Shown here: piece after piece, positions 6,873 through 9,529 of the stretch | Layout: each line of letters opens with the position of its first letter | Position numbering within the stretch: the first letter of the stretch is position 1 | Assembly (NCBI GenBank): GCA_026706505.1 | Contig: JAPOYQ010000376.1 | Span: 1 to 9,529 of the forward strand | Direction of reading: 5' to 3' | From: Gemmatimonadota bacterium | Lineage (GTDB): Bacteria; Latescibacterota; UBA2968; UBA8231 | Length of the DNA: 9,529 nt | Program-made: the position numbers and the translations under genes | Notes under the pieces: model-generated | Told to the model about the DNA's origin: nothing | The model's input: the letters and a program-made list of their open reading frames with translations, nothing else | Database searches by the model: none

Positions 6873-7840
6873 ATCGCTCGCACCTAGCGGACGATGCGGC
6901 AGGGCCGCACAACGCCATTGTCGATGTGGCCGGAGTCAGCGTGGGCCACGTAGATATTCGCACGCCCGACCTGCACACCGGCCTCACGGCCATCGTCCCG
7001 TATCCGGCCTCAGTGGACGAGCGCAAGTTGTTTATCGGTCGCTTCTCCATAGACGGCGGCGACGCCATGAGCGGCCTTGGGGTCGCCGAAGACTTCGGCA
7101 CCTTTTCCTCGCCTATTGTCTTGGCCCCGACCCCGGTTGTTGGCCGGGTGTACGAATCCTTAATTCGCCACAGCTTGGGCCGCGACACTGGACTATCGAC
7201 GGTAGCTGGCTGGCCGCCGGTAGTCGTGGGGATCGACGACGCGGCTGTCAACGACCCCGCGCTCGTGCGCAAGGTCCTGACACACGCCCACGCAGACGAG
7301 GTGTTGGCCAGTGCTGGCAGCGCGGTGCCCACGGGCAATGCTGGAGTCGGCGGCGGGTTACAGGCCTTTGGCTACAAGGGCGGCATTGGCACGGCCTCGC
7401 GCCGGGCTGGTGAATATGCGTTGGGGGTGCTGGTAGCAGTCAACGGAGGGCGCGAGTTGTATTGGGCCGGACGCGTCTTACCTGTGGGCGAGGGGGCAGG
7501 GGGACCGCAGACCTTTGCCGCGGTTGTGGCCACGGACGCGCCCCTGATTCCGCGTCAATTAGAGCGGTTGGCTGGTCGCGCCGCGCTGGGGCTGGTGCGG
7601 ACGGGCTTGTGGAACCCGCAGACGCGCGAGGGCATTGTCCTCGCCTTTTCCACCACAGGCATTATCCAAGAGCCGGACGCGCCTGTGAAGATGGTGGACG
7701 AAGAAAAGCTCTATTCGCTCTTTGCGGCTGCGGCTGCGGCTGCCGAGGCTGCGGTCGTCGATGCCGTTTTGGCCGCCGAGACGGTCGGGGATCTCAAAGC
7801 CATGCCGCAGACCGATTGGTTGAAAGAGGAAGACGGTTGA
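6869..7840 (+). CDS. Second P1-family peptidase paralogue, cytoplasmic, with altered active site
   Basis: A 323-residue protein starting at ATG 6869, overlapping the previous stop by four bases (ATGA). It keeps the family frame: GPHNAIVDVAGVSVGHVDI (12-30), TGLTAIVPYP, GNAGVGGGLQAFGYKGGIGTASRR (156-179), N192 (VAVNGG), VATDAPLIPRQL (220-231) and LAFSTTG. It has no signal peptide, so it should stay in the cytoplasm. The nucleophile position carries T215 (PQTFAAVVATDAP). The GSGD catalytic segment of its neighbour is TREG here, so DmpA S288 and E290 align with R253 and G255. Thr is the nucleophile in the related nylon-oligomer hydrolase NylC, so self-cleavage between Q214 and T215 remains possible, but activity is uncertain. 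The Ala-rich stretch 286-303 looks like a helix. It may be a diverged duplicate or a partner subunit of the first P1 protein. Confidence 0.9.
   Translation: MNRSHLADDAAGPHNAIVDVAGVSVGHVDIRTPDLHTGLTAIVPYPASVDERKLFIGRFSIDGGDAMSGLGVAEDFGTFSSPIVLAPTPVVGRVYESLIRHSLGRDTGLSTVAGWPPVVVGIDDAAVNDPALVRKVLTHAHADEVLASAGSAVPTGNAGVGGGLQAFGYKGGIGTASRRAGEYALGVLVAVNGGRELYWAGRVLPVGEGAGGPQTFAAVVATDAPLIPRQLERLAGRAALGLVRTGLWNPQTREGIVLAFSTTGIIQEPDAPVKMVDEEKLYSLFAAAAAAAEAAVVDAVLAAETVGDLKAMPQTDWLKEEDG
7724..7741 (+). repeat. Short tandem GCGGCT repeat in the second P1 gene
   Basis: Three perfect GCGGCT hexamers, followed by imperfect copies, encode alternating Ala codons in an alanine-rich helix (about residues 286-296). 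Such a run can slip by whole hexamers without breaking the frame. It probably has no role beyond coding. Confidence 0.6.
7826..7839 (+). promoter_or_regulatory. Ribosome binding site and TTG start of mutY
   Basis: GAGGA (7826-7830) lies 6 nt before TTG 7837. The TTG overlaps the TGA of the previous gene (TTGA), the usual sign of coupled re-initiation. No ATG or GTG in this frame gives a sensible MutY N-terminus, so TTG is the best start. Confidence 0.7.
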
Positions 7841-8964
7841 GCCGCAGCTTACTCGACGATCGGGACGCGCTCAGCGCCTTCCGCACGCGGCTCTTGGCTT
7901 GGTATCGCCAAAACAAGCGGCAGACGAGCTGGCGCGATAGCGGCAATCCCTATCACGTCTGGGTATCCGAGGTCATGTTGCAACAGACCCGGGTGGATCA
8001 GATGGCCCCTTATTTCGAGCGTTTTATCCGCGCGTTTCCCACGCTTCAAGCGCTAGCCGCTGCTTCCGAGGATCAAGTACTCAAGGTCTGGGAGGGCTTG
8101 GGCTATTATGCGCGGGCGCGCAACATGCACAAGGCGGCCAAGCGCATGGCCTTTGAGTTGGGAGGCCGCATACCAGATACGTACCAAGAGCTGATCGAGC
8201 TGCCTGGCATTGGCCAATACACGGCCGCGGCTGTCAGCAGCATTGCCTTTGACCGCGATCACCCGGTGCTCGACGGCAATGTAACTCGCGTGCTCTGCCG
8301 CTTGTTGCGGATTGAGGAAGAGCCGACCCGTGCCCACGTCAAGGCACAGCTCATCGCCGCTGGGGAGGCCCTGCTGGCCCGGGGCGAGGCCGGCGACTTC
8401 AATCAGGCGATGATGGAGTTGGGGTCGCGGGTTTGCACGCCGCAAAGCCCTTCTTGCCCGACGTGTCCGGTCGGCGACTGGTGCCGGGCCAAGGCCGAGC
8501 TGGACGACCCGGCTTCCCTGCCGCGCAAAGCACCTAAGAAACAGAAGCCGCATTATCAAGTGGCGGCTGGCTTGATTCGCAAGGGCGATGAGCTGCTAAT
8601 TGCCCAGCGCCCGGCCGAGGGGATGCTCGGCGGCCTGTGGGAATTTCCCGGGGGCAAGCAGGAGTCCGGCGAGACTCTGCCCGAATGCTTGGTGCGCGAG
8701 ATCCGCGAGGAATTGGGCATTGAGATCGAGGTGGGTACGCGCCTGACGAGCGTGGATCACGCCTATTCGCATTTTAGCATCACCTTGCATGCTTTTGCCG
8801 CCCGCTATGTGTGCGGTACTCCTCAAGCGCTGGGTTGCGCTGCTTGGCGTTGGGTTACGCCAGAGGCTTTGGACGACTTTGCTCTGCCGAGAGCCGATCG
8901 CCTGATCGTGGAGTTCATGCGCGAGCACGCGCAGCAGATGGAGCTGTTTGGTGAAAAAAACTGA
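7837..8964 (+). CDS. mutY: A/G-specific adenine DNA glycosylase MutY with an intact Nudix box
   Basis: A 375-residue protein from TTG 7837. It removes adenine mispaired with 8-oxoguanine in base-excision repair. The catalytic half has E45 (SEVMLQQTRV; E. coli E37), the helix-hairpin-helix ELPGIGQYTAAA (121-132) and D146 (LDGNVTR; E. coli D138); the E-D distance of 101 matches E. coli exactly. The 4Fe-4S cluster ligands are C200, C207, C210 and C216 (C-x6-C-x2-C-x5-C). The C-terminal domain (about 238-370) is the Nudix-fold 8-oxoG recognition domain, with YSHFS (310-314) matching the FSH loop. Unusually, residues 273-295 fit the full Nudix box GX5EX7REUXEEXGU, with R287, E288, E291 and E292 present. 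Many MutY proteins have lost this box, so this domain might hydrolyse 8-oxo-dGTP as MutT does; that is inference. It sits at the end of a catabolic operon. Confidence 0.97.
   Translation: MSRSLLDDRDALSAFRTRLLAWYRQNKRQTSWRDSGNPYHVWVSEVMLQQTRVDQMAPYFERFIRAFPTLQALAAASEDQVLKVWEGLGYYARARNMHKAAKRMAFELGGRIPDTYQELIELPGIGQYTAAAVSSIAFDRDHPVLDGNVTRVLCRLLRIEEEPTRAHVKAQLIAAGEALLARGEAGDFNQAMMELGSRVCTPQSPSCPTCPVGDWCRAKAELDDPASLPRKAPKKQKPHYQVAAGLIRKGDELLIAQRPAEGMLGGLWEFPGGKQESGETLPECLVREIREELGIEIEVGTRLTSVDHAYSHFSITLHAFAARYVCGTPQALGCAAWRWVTPEALDDFALPRADRLIVEFMREHAQQMELFGEKN
8940..8953 (+). promoter_or_regulatory. Ribosome binding site and GTG start of the DUF368 gene
   Basis: GGAG (8940-8943) inside the end of mutY lies 7 nt before GTG 8951. 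The two genes overlap by 14 nt. A TTG at 8966 is the next in-frame option but has no clear Shine-Dalgarno. Confidence 0.6.
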
Positions 8965-9529
8965 GTTGCTAGCCGAAGGTAAGCGCCGCGCACCAGGACT
9001 GGTCTTACGCGGGTTGTGCATGGGTGCGGCCGATGTGATTCCCGGGGTTTCCGGGGGGACGATCGCCTTGGTCACGGGCATTTACGACGAACTAGTCGGA
9101 ACTATTGCCGCAGTCGATCGACGGCTCGTGAGTGCCTTGGTGCGGGGACGCTTGATCGAGGTATTGCACCGCGTCAATGCCCCCTTTCTGGTGCCGCTGC
9201 TATTCGGCGTGGGCTTGGCCATTGCCTCGCTGGCCAAGTTCATAACTTGGCTGCTGGCAACGCATCCTCAGCCCGTATGGGGCTTTTTCACCGGGTTGAT
9301 TGTGGCCAGTGCGCTCGTGGTCGCGCGGCAGGTCGCCGGATGGGGGATGGCGCAGTGGGGGTTGACGGCTCTCGGCGCAGTGGTTGGCTACGCCATTACC
9401 ACATTGGTGCCGGTCGAGACTGGGACCGAAGGCTACAAGTTTGCGCTGGCTGGAATGGTGGCCATCTGCGCGATGATCCTGCCGGGTATTAGCGGCTCGT
9501 TTTTGCTGGTAGTCATGGGCAAATACCAG
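8951..9529 (+). CDS. popT: DUF368/PopT-family polytopic membrane protein, partial (C-terminus beyond window)
   Basis: The frame from GTG 8951 stays open to the right edge, giving 193 residues; members are typically near 300. After a basic N-terminus come the family hallmark RGLCMGAADVIPGVSGGT (20-37) and ALVTGIYDELV. Hydrophobic segments follow at about 79-101, 110-125, 137-152 and 164-190, the last ending in the second hallmark CAMILPGISGSFLLV (173-187). DUF368 proteins of the PopT group recycle undecaprenyl phosphate, the lipid carrier of cell-wall synthesis, across the inner membrane; that is established for a few members and is transferred here by family. The two PG(V/I)SG motifs look like an internal repeat. 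The gene overlaps mutY by 14 nt, so it is likely cotranscribed. Confidence 0.88.
   Translation, partial: MKKTELLAEGKRRAPGLVLRGLCMGAADVIPGVSGGTIALVTGIYDELVGTIAAVDRRLVSALVRGRLIEVLHRVNAPFLVPLLFGVGLAIASLAKFITWLLATHPQPVWGFFTGLIVASALVVARQVAGWGMAQWGLTALGAVVGYAITTLVPVETGTEGYKFALAGMVAICAMILPGISGSFLLVVMGKYQ

Noticed and set aside
7462..7836. Long upstream extension of the mutY frame inside the second P1 gene
   Set aside because: It is the out-of-frame shadow of a strongly conserved P1 gene, and the translation there is Gly/Arg/Cys-rich with no family resemblance.

Overview
The window looks like chromosomal DNA of a GC-rich, double-membrane (diderm) bacterium. A Tat-exported enzyme, a secreted collagenase-type protease, mutY and a DUF368/PopT-type membrane protein all fit an ordinary bacterial chromosome. 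The mix of an enolase-superfamily dehydratase, an SDR, P1 peptidases and proteins with thrombospondin-3-type repeats is often met in uncultured, polymer-degrading lineages. I cannot assign a phylum from the sequence alone. I see no phage, transposase, tRNA, rRNA or CRISPR array.

Left side, minus strand (1-3347): a short-chain dehydrogenase/reductase (3347-2565) is followed after 99 bp by a large secreted M9-family (collagenase-type) metallopeptidase. The protease starts at 2465 and runs off the left edge of the window, so its C-terminus is missing. It has a Sec signal peptide, the M9 activator region, an HEYVH zinc motif and acidic calcium-binding repeats. Its base composition is visibly lower in GC than the genes to the right.

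Right side, plus strand (3432-9529): a tightly packed six-gene run is read divergently from the SDR. The order is a mandelate-racemase-like dehydratase, an isopropylmalate/isocitrate-type beta-decarboxylating dehydrogenase, two tandem P1 (DmpA/S58) peptidases, mutY and a DUF368 (PopT-like) gene that leaves the window on the right. Junctions are +2, +1, -4, -4 and -14 nt, so the whole run is probably one translationally coupled transcript. A near-consensus sigma70 promoter in the divergent gap probably drives it.

As a working picture, the SDR, dehydratase and decarboxylating dehydrogenase look like successive steps in catabolism of a hydroxy-acid or sugar acid. The two P1 peptidases, one Tat-exported with a Ser nucleophile and one cytoplasmic with Thr in its place, could release or process an amide-linked substrate outside and inside the cell. 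mutY and popT appear to be housekeeping genes riding on the same transcript. The points most worth checking are the altered active sites in the dehydratase (K-x-D), the dehydrogenase (Phe for the catalytic Tyr) and the second P1 peptidase, and an intact Nudix box in the C-terminal domain of MutY.
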